Part shown: in pieces, positions 1 through 11,768 of the stretch
Layout of the letters: the number at the start of each line of letters is the position of its first letter
How positions within the stretch are numbered: the first letter of the stretch is position 1
Origin: Dasyornis broadbenti
Lineage: Eukaryota > Chordata > Aves > Passeriformes > Dasyornithidae
NCBI GenBank assembly: GCA_013397935.1
Contig: VZRN01006763.1
Span: 302,711-366,710, forward strand
DNA: 64,000 bases
Direction: 5' to 3'
The notes under the pieces: model-generated
Database searches by the model: none
The model's input: only the letters and a program-made list of their open reading frames with translations
What the model was told of the DNA's origin: nothing
Program-made: the position numbers and the translations under genes

Positions 1-93
1 AAATTCTAAAAGGTAAGCATCATGAAACCTCCCACAATTCCTCACAATTATTGATTGAATTGAATTAGTGCAGAAAGGTAGACATTTTCTGGG

Positions 94-115
94 TTTTTTT
101 TTTTTTTTTTTTTTT
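94..115. repeat. Poly(T) run, 22 bases
   Basis: An uninterrupted T homopolymer in AT-rich DNA. No linked element was recognised. Confidence 0.9.
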
Positions 116-1189
116 CCCAGTCCTTTCTGCTATTCTTCATGGAATAGTAAACTGAATATTATCAGTGTGTGTGGATTCTGAGAACTTCTCCCTTTGCCCT
201 GAACTGGACTGCCTGCTATCCCATAAGAGTTTTTACAGGACTAAACAGGGCTAAAGAGCTCAGTTTAAAAGTGAACTTTACCTCCTCAGCTTTTTACTGT
301 TTTGTTTTGTTGCTTTCTTCCAGAAAGGGTAAAGGTTGTGCTGACATTGCAAATCATAGTTGATAATCTGATCAGTCTTTTTTCTAATGTTTCATTTGTA
401 ATGTCCATACACACAGTGGTTGGAAATCATTATCAATTCAAGTTATCTCCTCTGGGACGCAGTTTGGATCAGGTTCACCAGCAAAAAATGTTGTAACACA
501 AGAATATAAACTGAACTTTAGTTGTTTCCTGACAATCAATACTGGGGGAAAATAAATGAATAAAAAACCCCCAGACTGATAATCTTTTGTTCTAAGAACA
601 AAATATAGTCAGGCACTTTAACCCCCGCTGAGGTAGGGCTGTATTCTGCAGCAGATCAATTGGGCGCTACAGTACGCTGCTTGCTATCAACATGCAGACA
701 TTTGTAAGGATTCAGTGAAGTTGTTCCAATCTACTCTAAATTAATCAAAATATTTTACAAACATAGCTGGCTTGTGAATGCTGTCCTAAGTCTTTGCATA
801 CCCTATTTGCACCTGTTTTGATAGGTTCTATTTTTAATCTGCATTTCTAAACCTAGTTGAATAAATCATTGTTCTCTCTTGTCATTTTTCTTTGCACAAA
901 TGGTAATGATAATTTATCAGTCTCCAATTAGTTATTACTTAATACATGCAAGTCTCCCTTCTGCGATGCCTCTACCTCTATAACTTGTGAGAGATTACAG
1001 CTAGAACACTTGAATACCTAAGATTGCTCTTTCTCTTATGCTTTCTCCCTTGCTGATGGTACACAGTGTTAAAAATCAATATTGTGATTAGCCAAGGAAT
1101 TGTATTCTATTCAGTGGCTAAACATGTGTCTCCTTTTATTTTTTCTGCCCTTATCCTTTGAAGCATTTATTTCATTGTAAAAAGCCACC

Positions 1190-1385
1190 AAAAAAAAAAA
1201 AAAAAAAAGGTTTCAACTAAAAGCTTGTATCTGAAAAAAAAAAAATCAGACAGAAAAGCCCACCAAAAAAAACCAGGACACTAAAAGAAGAAAACAAAAC
1301 ACAACAAAAAGCCTCCCAAGACAATCTGAGAGAAATACAAAAATAAACCTCATAAAGAAAGAACAAAACCAAACCAAACCAAACA
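1190..1385. repeat. A-rich low-complexity tract with (AAACC)n
   Basis: It begins with 19 consecutive A's (1190-1208), has a second A run near 1236-1247, and ends with aaaccaaaccaaaccaaac. The plus strand is strongly purine- and A-biased throughout. It may descend from the tail of an old retroposon, but no body was recognised. Confidence 0.8.
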
Positions 1386-3051
1386 AGTACTCAACACTTT
1401 TGAAGTGGATTAGGAAATAAAAATAGTTTTGTGTACCAAATTCAGACTTTTTTTCTTGCCTAGCAGTGCTTATAAATTGATTCGTCTCTTTGCAGATAAA
1501 TTGTTACATCCATCCATTTTATGGAAGCAACAGGACTATTTTCCCCACTTTCTGTTCTGATTTTGCCCGATGCTAGAGATTTCTCCTCATTGTCTTCTGG
1601 AAAGTTCTACTTTTTGAAGTTAGTCAGCTTTAGTATATTATACACTGGCACCTCCCCATTCCTGGTAGGTGCCAAAAGCTCCCTAAAAGGTGACTTTCTC
1701 AGAGTGCTGGATTGGTCTCAGTAGCTTGAGAATACTTTGGGAAGCTCAGTACCTTCACCAGCTCCTCCAGAGAAGACTCAAAAGCCTCCTAAAGCCTTCT
1801 CTGTGTCCTGTGGTCCATCTTTACTGCACATGGCTTGTCCATATTATTGTTAAAGGACTGCACCAGATGGGTGTAGTCAGCCTGATGTAGGTCCAAGGAG
1901 AGATTTTCTTTTGTGGAAAGATGCAACTGTAAGCTGACCTTATGATTCTCCAGATATGAGAGAAATCTGTGAAATCTTGTATACATTTGGCTGCCTACCT
2001 CTCTATATCTTTAATGAATAACTCTATATCCTTTCCCATTCCCAGCATTAATGTATTTAGAAAGTAACTTCTTGGATAGCCAATATATCCCACTTAAGGA
2101 AGCTTATTCCAGAACAAGGAGAAACAAAAGAGACAATTTTTTTTTTTTTTCCCAGGAACAGGCAGCGACTAGAGAAAAAGAAAGCCTATTTTTGTGTATG
2201 CCTAGTCTGAATTGTCCATGGAAGGTGTTTTTACACTACAAAGGCTATAAGAAACTTTCTGACATTAGAATACACTTATTTCATTATAGCATCCCTGTTT
2301 TTACTGAGGACTGGGACTGTGTAACGGTAGACAGACCACTGCCTTTATATGTATTTGAAGTTGCTGACAGACCAACTGGCTAGACACAATCTGGAAACAG
2401 AATTTTCCTTTTCATATGAACATTTTTGATCATCTGTGATTGTTAGGACATGGGTGCAGAGCAATAGTGATCAGTTGCTACACTAATAAGATATTTCATG
2501 GTGTTACAGAAAGGAAAACAGTAATATTATGTATGTAGGTTATCAATTCTGACTGCTGTGATTACATTAATAAGATAGCAACATGGAAAGCAGTAGAAAT
2601 GAGAGATATAATGGGCAGGAAATGAGGTAGTAGCTTAACAGAATTGCTGACCAAGCTAGAAATGACCAGGGCAGCAATGTTGGGGTGATAAAATAATGGT
2701 ATCAAGCCAGCAAAATCAGGCAAAGCATGGGAAGAGTAACGGGGATGAGCTGTTTGTTACAGAGGCAATGAGAGTGGTGAATAGGAAGAAATTTGGAGGA
2801 GAAAAAAGCAAGTGTAAGAGACAGTGAATTCCATGGCAAAGGCCTTTCACAGTCAGGCAGCCCAGATCATGATAACCACAGCTTGGAGCATGATATCAAA
2901 TACGTTGTTTTTCTGAAAATATGGGTGGCCAACTTACTTATGTGGTCAGGATATACCTGTGGTACTTTCCCCTTCACTGACAACTACAGTCCCTAATACT
3001 GCTACTAAAAATGCTATTTGATCACTATTATTATTTTTGCTGTTGTTGTTG

Positions 3052-3096
<45 letters not shown>
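3052..3096. repeat. (TCA)15 trinucleotide microsatellite
   Basis: Fifteen perfect TCA units are preceded by a short (TTG)n stretch at about 3040-3050. On the minus strand it is read as a poly-Asp run in a spurious 95-codon frame. A perfect array of this length is likely to be length-polymorphic. Confidence 0.97.
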
Positions 3097-4578
3097 ACAT
3101 TATAGAAACTATTTAAAGCTTTGAGTATTTTGAAGATTTCTCTACTTTGGGGAGAACAAAAGCATTCTTTAAATTCTCCACATTCACTAACAGCTTTGTT
3201 CTCTAGCTGTCCCTTTTTTCTTGTTTTACTCATGATGAAACATGGGGTTCTTTCAAAACAGTTAATGTATCACAGTAAAGAGGTACCAGAATGTCTCTCT
3301 CTTAACGCCTGTCACACTTTCCATTTGGTTCCTAGTAGCATATTTTAAACCTGTATTTTATCTTCCAAGAACTGAAGCATATGTTATTAAAGAAGTATTC
3401 CTGTAGAGTAAATGAGTACTCCAGTCAGGTTTTTACCTGTGAGTCATGAGGAAGAGGTGTTAACAAGTAAAATATGCTGTGGTCCAGTGCCATTGTTTAA
3501 GCCCAGCTGAAAGCAAGACATTGAAGCATGCAAAGAACTCCTTCAATGCAGTAATTTTATGATCATTAAATAATTTTTTTCTACACTTTTTATGAGCAGA
3601 ATCAAGAACAGACTTCAATATTGTCTCACGTTATTGAGTTTCCTGCAGTAACATATGTGTCTACAGAACTCAAGACTATAGGAATGAGTATAAATAAATC
3701 TACCACATCTTATTCATAGAAGAGTGAAAATGCAAGGTGAAATTTTATTTTTTATTCACCGCCTTATGATGTCAGAGATCCCTCATTCTTCTCTACATTT
3801 GCACAGTTTTCCTGAAAAATTTCAGGTCCAGAAATTATTTTTATTTTTAGATTTTAATTTAAAAATCTAATTAAATAAAAAATCCTCTAACAAGCACTCA
3901 AAAGTTTTATGTGAATTATCACAGAGCCCCTATAACATTGCAACATTTGAATTTCACTCAGATAAGATTACCTTTAGCTCTGTTCTGGGTTACTGAACAG
4001 AGAAGCAAAATCGTACCATTTCCACTGGGGTTTCTGTGCACACACTAAAATTCAGTTTCACTCTGTTGGATGGCTTCAGAAACCCAATAGCTGCACAATG
4101 ATAACTTGACAATATTATTCAGTCCCTCTGGTTACCAAAACTCTGGTGGTTGAATAATGGAGTCTTTACCAAGTTCTAAATTAACAGGGAAGGGAATAGT
4201 CTGGTTACTCTAAATCTCTCATGCAACCTCTGCAGCAGATAATGTGCAGAAGGGAAGGAGAAGTGAGCATCTCCCCCAGCACGCCAGGAGCGTGAGCCTC
4301 TCAGGCACAGAGCAAGGAGAACTCAGAGGCCTCTGAGGCAAGAAGTTACAACTGTCCTCTGACATCACTGTCAGCACAACATGAACCACTGAATAGAATC
4401 CTCACCAATCCCTGAGGGTCTGCCTGACCTGTGTGCGCAGTCTGAGTTCGACAGCACTGAGAGTGGAGATCACCGCTCACAAAGGGATCTAGTGGTTAAA
4501 TGACTCACAGGCCACCAATAACAAGGGGCATATTTTAACGTCTTGGAAGAGTAAAGAATACAATCTGACAATCTAAAC

Positions 4579-4597
4579 AAAAAAAAAAAAAAAAAAA
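4579..4597. repeat. Poly(A) run, 19 bases
   Basis: A homopolymer followed by gaaagaaac. No linked element was recognised. Confidence 0.9.
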
Positions 4598-6884
4598 GAA
4601 AGAAACTCTGAAATCTTGAAGCCTGGAGTAAATGCACTGTCTGTTTTGACAAAGGTGGGGAACAGAGAATTTGTGGGGCGTGTTACGCTCCCACATCATC
4701 AAACCTGCATCACATAGGGCTTAAAGGTTTCAGACATAGCTATCTGCTGCTCGTATCAAAGTGTGCCATCCTGTACGAATCACAGCAGGAATGAGCATGC
4801 ATGATTCAAGAGGGCACAAATCAATAAATCCCAAAAATCCCCACATATCTGAAAATTGCAGCCAGCTGCTAGTGATGTTGAGTGGGATATGATTAATGTC
4901 TTAAAATATTCAGCCTTTAGGAGAAAAATCAGACCTACTCTGCAAATCATCTGATAGGCAATTATGTTTAAATAATTCAGTGCTATTACTTAAAGGTGAA
5001 ATCAGCTTTTTCTTACATCTGAGTTTCTAAGTTGTCAGCAGGTTTCTATTAGAAGGTAATGTAGTCTAGAAGTCCTTGTTCATTGAATGGAGCTCATTAA
5101 AGCAGAACATATTATTTTTATATGTCCTTTTTCTTTACATGATCATTTTAATAGTTACTTTAGGTTCCAGTACTGTTCATTTTCCACATTTCCACTGACA
5201 ACTGAGACAAAGACATAAGGGATTTACACTTTAACGTTCATTTTGTGGGGGATCAATAGCTTCAGTATGGAATACATTATGTATTTGTCATCATAATCTT
5301 CTGCTCTACATACTGGAATCCTTGAAGGAAGAGTCGTAGAATCCAAGATGAAAAAAAAAGCAAAAGAAACAGTTAGCTCCTGCTTTCACTTCTACAATGC
5401 AGCAAACCTGCTTATCACAATACCTTCTGAAAGGAATCTGAGTTACAGGATTGTATACAGGTTATACACAATGCATTCCACGTACCACTGCACATTTAAG
5501 CTGTGAAGCTTCGAAGTCTGTCAGCAATCAGCATTCTCCTCGCTTCTCTATTTAGGTCAGACAGCAGGATGCTAATAATACAGGTCATAGTCTGCATGGT
5601 AAATTTTCTTTAATCCTAAAATATTTATTAAGGTCTCAGATCTTTAGATCCAGCAATGGTAAGTTTATTTGGAAGAAAGACATTTTCTAGCTGAAACAGT
5701 ATTTTCTGATCATATTTTCATCTCTTTTTTTTTTTTTTTAAGCAGGAATGACATAAAACAATGAGATTTTTATTTTTCTAAAAGCTAACTTCCAAAAAAA
5801 TAAAAAAAGTGCTGTACTCAAACACTCAGCTGAGTCAGTATTTTATATCATAAAGCAATTATGTTATTAAAGCCCAACTCATCTAAACAATTAATTACTG
5901 CACCCTTCTCTTCATCTATAATGGAACTGAGAATCTCACTTTCCTGAATCAAGGTCAAAGACAGTCATCCATATCCATTTTATGTCACCATGACACAAGC
6001 TTATTTAAACCTTCAGTAAACAGGGACCAGACTTTACTCTTGGTTAGTCTTCAAGAGCTCCAGAAGAGCGGTAAATTTCCCTTTCATGCTCTCTGAAACA
6101 AAATTATGAGTATTTTTTATTCAACATCCTTTTTTAAAACAGTTTCTAATATTCATTGTTTTTAATTAATCAGAATATAACTAGTAGTTATATTAAGTTC
6201 ATACATTTAGTAAAACCACACTGTTTTAAATTATTATCATTACTCTCCCCCTTTTTGAGGATCATGAACTATGATTATGAACTCAAATTACTTTAATTAA
6301 AACATCATTAGGTTCTAAAATTAACATATCAAATGAGATGTGGCATTTGGTGTAAGAAGTAAACACACAGTCTCAAAAGCAGCTCTGTACACACCCCGCA
6401 GTGCCTGACACCGTAAGTTCGGTGAAGGAAATGTCACCAAAGGCCTCAACACTGTGTAAGTGCAGCAGAAGGCAGACACACTGGAGAGTGGATCAGAGCA
6501 GAAACATCAGCAGAATGCAGAGAGCACAGGCACTTGATTAAGGTGAAAAGAATTAACATCCTGCGGAGTCATAAAAGCCACCTTCACAGTGCGACTCAGC
6601 TTTTGAAAGAGAAACTCTGCACGTGCATATTTCCATACTGCGGTTTACTCCTGCCTCTGCAAAAACTGCCTTGGTTTATGAATTATTAGGTTAGGCCAAG
6701 CTGTTTGTCTCATTTACCACAAGGCTGTCAAGGTCGTCTCCCTCTGCACTGTACCTGTGATCTTGTGGAGGTGGGAGTTGGAGTATATCTGCAAGTGTCT
6801 CAACCCATGTCTTCAGACCTTCGACACCAGTAAAAGAGCAGCAGGAGGTAAAACTCAGCTTTGTTCCACCAGTAATAACAGTCC

Positions 6885-6925
6885 TTGTTTCATAGAAATG
6901 GAGAATAATTGAGGCTGAAAGAGAT
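6885..6925 (-). mobile_element. Possible short CR1 tail remnant
   Basis: The stretch agaataattgaggctgaaag resembles the antisense CR1 end (AGAATGATTGAGGTTGGAAG) at about 17 of 20 bases, but the match is short and no further CR1 sequence follows. It could be chance. Confidence 0.3.
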
Positions 6926-8847
6926 GACTGTATATCGTGTGGATGAATGTCCCTCCCAGACATGGATTGACGGGGCCTCATTTAGTCAACTTTGAAACAC
7001 CATCAGGGGTGAAAATTCCACAAAAGTTCTGTGCAGCCTGTTCTGTTGTTTGATCGTCATCACTGTGAAATCAGAATTTTTTATTTCCTGCTTTTTTGTT
7101 CTTTGGGGGCTTCATTCTTCTGCATGTGGCTTCATGTCTGGAAACCTCTGTAGAAAATACGTTTTGTGGGGTTTTTTTTAATTCTTCATATACACTCCTT
7201 TCTGGAACTGAAATTCCTGCATCTAAGCAATGTTTTGTCTGGCTCAGCACCTTGCAGTTGCACTCCTCTATACTGATATGTGAAATAGTCTTAAGGCATG
7301 GACTCAGACACAGGCTTTGCTTAGGTTAGGCAGCCACGTTCCAAGCAGGCATGATTCACAAGAGAGCATGGGCCAGGAAATGCCTCAGTACAGGTGCTAA
7401 GAGAGCAACATGGACTTTTTATGATAAATCTGATATGATGGCCTCTCCATCTGCTTAGAACTTCCAGATATAATACAGGATTTACTTTCAAAAGGATACA
7501 CGGTGTGAAATTCAAGGAAAACTGCACCAGGTGTTTATAGATAACAACTTAGTTCATTGCACAGAAGTGCTCGTGTTCCTCAAAGACAAAGATCATGAAG
7601 AAAATGCCTAAAGTTACAACAGATTCCATATGTCTGGAATGACAAGGCAGACATATGAGTTACACAGACAGGGATGGCGAAAGAGCTTAAAGGCTATTTA
7701 AAAGACCAAGAATATATCTGGAACTGATCTTTCACAAAACAGGGCACAGGTTTTTGGAATCAGGTTGAGAATGTACTTTTCTACTGAAAAACATAATTAA
7801 GGTCTCAGTCCAAAACAAGCAAGAAATCCACAGCTTAAAAAAAAAAAAAAACAAAAACCCCGACAAATCCTGAAATATCTGACTATTTCAGTTATACTTC
7901 AACTGAAATCTCCTTAGGATTGTGATATTCATTCTGGAAATGATGAGAGAAGCTCTTGCAAAACTGTCACTGATTTCCATTGTTGAATCTGTTGACAGTG
8001 ACCAAGTTTAGGACTTCTTATCTCTAGAAAATCTTGAATGCCTTGAACATGACTTTACTTCCTTTTATCTAAGGTATTGAATCTTCTAGATAAGCTTTAT
8101 TTTTATGAACATACAAATTTTAAAAGGGCTAGTTAGTATGTGCATTCTTCAAAGAAAAGGCATAATAATTTCTAATATATTAGTGGTGTAAATTTTGATC
8201 TTAAAAATTAATCTAATTAGAAATAATGATTCATATTCAGTATTTCTTAAAATGTTAAAACATAAGAAGATAAAAATACACAACAATATTTGGATGCTAA
8301 ATTTTATTTAAAGGCCTTTGTCTTCCTACACTAAGACAGAGAATCTTTCTATTTTTTAATCAAATGCTTTTTTACCGGAGAAAACAAGGTGATTGCTACT
8401 CATTAATTTTTCCTCTTCAATTTATGTTTGGAAGGTGTTTTTCCATTTTAAACATATGCTTATTTACTTCCAAGGAAAGTTGATGGCTCAGTAATAAATT
8501 CTGTGCCTATTTCTAAGACACTACAGTAACACTTCTAAATAGGTGTAAATAGATTTGGTGGCGTAAATGATGTTTTTTCACACTACCACTCTCCTGTTGC
8601 CAGCTGATACTAATCACACTTCTAATAAACTATGTCTTGACAGAATGTCTTGCATAAACCCATTCCTTTTTACAGCCTTGAGGCTAATATCAACAGTATG
8701 TTTCCTTTCAATCTAATTCCAACAGCACATTAGCATATGTACCCCTGCCTACCACTGTCACAGACCTCGGGATAACAATGTACAAATAAAAATCTGCCTG
8801 GACCACAGTGCTAGGAACTCTAACATTTTAGTGCAAATCACAATTAA

Positions 8848-8880
8848 TTTTTTTTTTTTAATTTTTTTTTTTTTTTTTTT
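8848..8880. repeat. T-rich homopolymer tract
   Basis: Two long T runs (12 and 19 bases) are separated by two A's. The tract divides otherwise unremarkable intronic sequence. Confidence 0.9.
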
Positions 8881-11269
8881 GCTTTTTTAAGTTCCATGCC
8901 CTGAATTCATGTGATTTATAGAGGAAAATAAATGTTCTTTGGAACATAAAAGTCAATGCAGATGAAAATTAGAAAGCACAGCCAAAGGGTACCTGAAAGA
9001 ATTATAGACCAACAAACAAATAAATGTCTATTGATTAAATCAGTATCAAACCATTTGGAGGAACCTAGCAGGGTTGGAATTGACTGGCTGAAAGTTTTGG
9101 ATTGTCTGTGGGGGAGGAAAAGGGCACACAAACTATTAGCATATAGCTCCTTTGTGCAGAAGACCCTGAACCTATTACAATTCCAAGCCATGCAGTAGGG
9201 TTGCACCTAGGGCTGGCAAGGGCACCCATTTGTTTTAACTATCATGGATACAAGTAGGCTTTGTGCTTATCCATGATTGATGAAAGGCAGTAAAATATCA
9301 TTCAGAGATCAAGAAAATTAGATGTGACAATTTTTTGGCTGTCAGAACGTGAACTTTTGATGACTGATGAAGCAGTACAATGAGTAGACAAGAACCGAAG
9401 GATGTCCAATGATAAAATAACCTAATTTGCACAATGATGGAAAAGTCTAAGGAAAGAAGCTCTACCCTAAACTATCTTCTGCTTTCAGGGTGATTATGCA
9501 AATTTTTCAGAAGATTAAAAATAAGATTTTTAGGTACTCATACTTATTTATCTTACTAGTTCCAAACTATTTGTGAACTATTGGCTCTGGAAAGGTCAGG
9601 GAGTAGTGGAACTGGGGAAGTGCAACATTGCCCTTCTCCTGACGCATCTACCTGTGTGTTGTGTTGTCCTGATGAAGAATTAAAACATTTTGTGCTTGAA
9701 TAACAACTCTGCTGCTTCTTTCCTTTCAGAATAGCAGCATTTTGAAATCTTCAGATTCAAATGATGCATTTTTCGTAAAGTACAAAATTATCATTAATAT
9801 TTAAACAAGTCAGCTGTCAAGGTTTTTGTATCCTAAATCAAAGCATTGTTCCAATGCCTGTTGCCATAGAAATTAAATGTCTTAAATCCTTCATAAAATG
9901 CTATTTACTTTCAATATAGACAGTGGACTTTTCATTCTATTTAGCACTTCATTTGAATCATTTAAAGAAGCATTATACCAGTCCCTGAATATGTAGATGG
10001 CAGTATTACTGAAGATAGTTCTGCTTTCCTCAGCAGGCTTTCAATTCAAGAGGAAAAATGCTGGCAGTTTGAAAATGGGATGCTACGCCTCTGTAGTGCA
10101 AGAAAATTAAAAAACCTGTTTGTTTATCTAAATGAATACTGTTGGCTTTCAAACCAGGTCCTTTCAAACCACAGATACTTTACAGAGTTTTTGATTGTGG
10201 TTTTTGGTAAATAAAAGTTTATTAAGTACAAATATAAGCTAAATTAAATAGAAATATATCTTCAAGATAAGGGGGAAAATAATTAGACTGGGTGAAGATC
10301 TTGGTGGTATTTCCGGAATAAAAGTCAGAGACGATAATGAGAGACACACTATGTTTTTATTTCAGCCTTTAACTAGAGCTGTCTTTTCTGACAGCCTTTA
10401 AGGGACCTCTTTGCCCATCCATTTTTCCTTATCCATAAACTCCCAGAGTTCTAACACTCATTCTGACTAGCCTCTACCTTCAGCAAAAACATTTATTACT
10501 TTTTCAGCCATCATGGGTTCGCACTTACAAAATTTCCTTTCTGAATTTCATGGACAAAGAAAAGCTAGAGCAATAGAAGCTCTTTCTCCTGAACAAAAGC
10601 AGATTCATAATGCTGAAAAGAAAAACATTCAGACAAAAATGTGAGATTTATGTTTTATCAATTTGTTGTCCTCTAAGCTTCTTTTTCTTCTCAGCTGTCA
10701 TCAACAGTATTAGGATCAATGACCCCCATGGTTGTTTGTTTAAAAGTGTGCTCTATATTCCTGCTGTTGTTTTACTATTTTTGCCTGATTTTGACAAGTT
10801 CTTTACATCTATCTGTATGAATTCTAGCTGGGTGATATCAGACTAACAGACTAAGGTGTATGTAAGATTTATAAAGAAAAAACACTCAAACATTTCTGTA
10901 TTCTCCATAGCATATTGTTGTCTTCCTCATTATATTTGGCCTGTAAATAGACACAGGATTTCCTGTCTCAAGTAAGGCACCTTCTCATGCATGGTCATGT
11001 AGGTGAGCTAATTTCCTGGATGGAAAAGGATGCAGTTACCTGAGTGCAGATTCATAGTGTTATTTTGGTAGTTGTGAAAATGTAGCCACATATATATATA
11101 AATTTGCCCTTATCTGTTAAAGGCCACAGTTTTTTCTTGGCCTAACAGTGTAGGGTCTTCCTTGGCTTGAACCGGTCCTAGCTTGTCTTAGCTGAGGTAG
11201 CAGTTGTGTAGCAGTCAGCTGACAATTCCCTGAAATTGTTTCAGTTTTTGTTTGGCTTTGAACCACTAA

Positions 11270-11768
11270 ACGTATAAGGAATTGGCTGGATTGTCCCACT
11301 CCAAGAGTTGTGGACAACGGTTCAGTGTCTGAGTAGCAAGTGGCACACCACAGGCATCAGTACTTGGGCTGGCACTGTTCAACATCTTTGTTAGTGACAT
11401 GGGCAGAGGGCTTGAGGGCACCCTTAGCAAGTTTGCTGACGGCACTGCTGCTGGAGGAAAGGGATGGCATCCAGAGGGAACTTCACAGGCTTGAGAGCTT
11501 GGTCTGTGTGAACTTCATGAAGTGCAACAAGGCCACGTGCAAGGCAGATTTAGATTAGATATTAGGAAATAATTGTTCATCATGAGGGTGGTGAGACACT
11601 GGAATTTCCGGGGAAATTTTTGGATGTCCCATCCGTGGAAGTGTTCAAGTCCAGGTGGGATGGAGCTCTGAGCAACCTGGTCTATTGGAAGGTGTCGCTG
11701 CCCATGACAGAGGGATTGGAAAAAGATGATCTCTAAGGACCTTCCAACTCAAATAATTTTATGATTCA
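11270..11768 (+). mobile_element. CR1 LINE, 3' fragment with an internal deletion
   Basis: The left part encodes the C-terminal reverse-transcriptase region of CR1 ORF2 in broken frames: SVLG.ALFNIFVSDM..GLE.TLSKFAD (about 11358-11443), then in another frame ERDGIQRELHRLE...NFMKCNKATCK (about 11458-11545). At about 11548 it jumps to the 3' end of the element (agatttagattagatatt) and runs through the conserved tail to the terminal tatgattc-type repeat near 11765. Several hundred bases of consensus are missing at the junction. The copy is dead: frameshifted and with substitutions (FADG where the family usually has FADD). CR1 is the dominant LINE of birds and other reptiles. Confidence 0.92.

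Larger units (their letters stand above)
1..11269. other. Inferred GRM5 intron, left part: no gene seen
   Basis: AT-rich sequence with stop codons in every frame at the density expected of non-coding DNA. The longest frames (110 codons at 2051-2383 plus, 96 codons at 6691-6981 minus) have no recognisable domain or coding signature. Apart from the homopolymers, microsatellite and weak CR1 remnant listed separately, I see nothing supportable. It is placed in the GRM5 intron because it lies downstream of the coding-exon donor and because mammalian GRM5 introns are very long. Confidence 0.6.

Noticed and set aside
2946..3233. Minus-strand frame with a poly-Asp run
   Set aside because: The Asp tract is simply the TCA microsatellite read in one frame.
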